This document shows, piece after piece, positions 63,619 to 64,000 of a stretch of DNA of 64,000 bases (positions are counted from its first letter, which is position 1; each line of letters begins with the position of its first letter). The notes beneath the pieces were generated by a model, which saw only the letters and a program-made list of their open reading frames with translations, made no database searches and was not told the origin of the DNA. The stretch is from assembly GCA_003251535.1 (NCBI GenBank), contig QKFD01000108.1, forward strand, positions 109,907 to 173,906, in the 5' to 3' direction. Source of the DNA: Chromatiales bacterium (GTDB taxonomy: Bacteria; Pseudomonadota; Gammaproteobacteria; Thiohalomonadales; Thiohalomonadaceae). The position numbers and the translations under genes are program-made.

Positions 63619-64000
63619 TGAGCGTGACGCGCGATGGCAGTGATGTCGCTGGTTGTCTGGCATTGTCATTAAGCAATGGCGTAGCCAGCTGCTCACAGAG
63701 TGGGCTCTTGCCAGGAAACCATAACTATGGGGTGGACTACTCTGGGGACAGCGCCTTTGCCAGGAGTCGTGGTAGTGCGACGGTGACGGTGGCCAAGGCG
63801 GCCACCATGACCACGCTGAGTCTGCCGCCAAGGGAACGGTGGGAGCGCCCTTAACCGTGACGGTAGCCGTGGGGGTCGTTCCCCCCGGAGGAGGAACACC
63901 GAGCGGTCAGGTCGTAGTCAATGGCGGGGGAGGAGGATGCACCGTGACGCTACCGGCCACCAGCTGTACCTTCAATCCCAAGGTAGCAGGCCCGGAGGTA
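63619..64000 (+). pseudogene. Truncated, frameshifted Ig-like repeat protein fragment (runs off window)
   Basis: Frame one (63619-63828) reads a bacterial Ig-like repeat: SVTRDGSDVAGCLALSLS, ASCSQSGLLPGNHNYGVDYSGDS, then ATVTVAKA as the linker. A frameshift at about 63829 is needed to continue into GTVGAPLTVTVAVGVV and CTVTLPATSCTFNPKVAG, the next repeat, which is open to the window end. The 5' end is lost where it meets the integrase remnant. It was probably part of a large surface or exported adhesin-like protein. The frameshift may be a real mutation or a sequence error. Confidence 0.6.

Overview
The window is 64 kb of GC-rich chromosome, and its gene content points to a gammaproteobacterium. 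rhlB lies divergent from trxA-rho as in Escherichia coli. srkA (yihE), prlC, fetA-fetB, ubiD, the yjdM/phnA-type gene and an OmpR-type sensor pair are also present. Envelope genes (type II secretion gspA/gspB, a PagL-like barrel, beta-barrel and signal-peptide proteins) show a Gram-negative cell. A purple-sulfur or chemolithotrophic relative (Chromatiales-like) is possible, but nothing in the window proves it. I found no rRNA or tRNA gene and no CRISPR array. Nearly all of the window is densely packed housekeeping and accessory genes.

Layout. 0.2-3.6 kb: gspB-gspA operon and a PagL-like barrel. 3.6-8.3 kb: a histone-H1-like basic protein with a 7-bp tandem repeat in its upstream region, glutaredoxin, a GYF_2-AIM24 protein, a PhyH-type oxygenase and a membrane-bound spermidine-synthase-like protein. 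8.4-10.4 kb: an overlapping receiver - CheC - diguanylate cyclase operon. 10.5-20 kb: ubiD, sodC, a repeated structured element, an HNH protein, rhlB/trxA/rho, a DsrE-like protein, msrA, an RRM protein, a gamma-carbonic anhydrase and a CZB protein. 20-26 kb: a TetR regulator with an 18-bp palindromic operator, facing a LolA-like / two FtsX permeases / ATPase / outer-membrane barrel operon. 26-46 kb: srkA, prlC, a 1063-residue FG-GAP/ASPIC protein, a cold-shock protein, two DUF4124 paralogues, fetAB, a double CDGSH protein, ROK kinase, ggt, malic enzyme, rpmE, glgP and a two-component system. 46-52 kb: a small membrane protein with a SulP transporter behind four 11-bp-phased direct repeats, a PfkB kinase, an LTA-synthase-type protein and yjdM.

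The most interesting locus is 52.3-59.0 kb. A likely single transcription unit encodes nicotinate phosphoribosyltransferase, a nicotinamidase-type hydrolase, a von Willebrand A protein, a PP2C phosphatase, a diverged protein kinase with a large C-terminal domain, and an NrtR-type Nudix regulator with a degenerate catalytic box. Two near-identical palindromes, one at the promoter and one at the ribosome-binding site of the first gene, look like NrtR operators. The simplest reading is a TerY-like phosphorylation triad (vWA, PP2C, kinase) placed under NAD-status control together with NAD salvage.

The right end (62.9-64.0 kb), after an NIT-domain chemoreceptor and hemB, is decayed. It holds short repeats, a broken integron-type integrase on the minus strand, and a truncated, frameshifted Ig-like repeat fragment that runs off the window.
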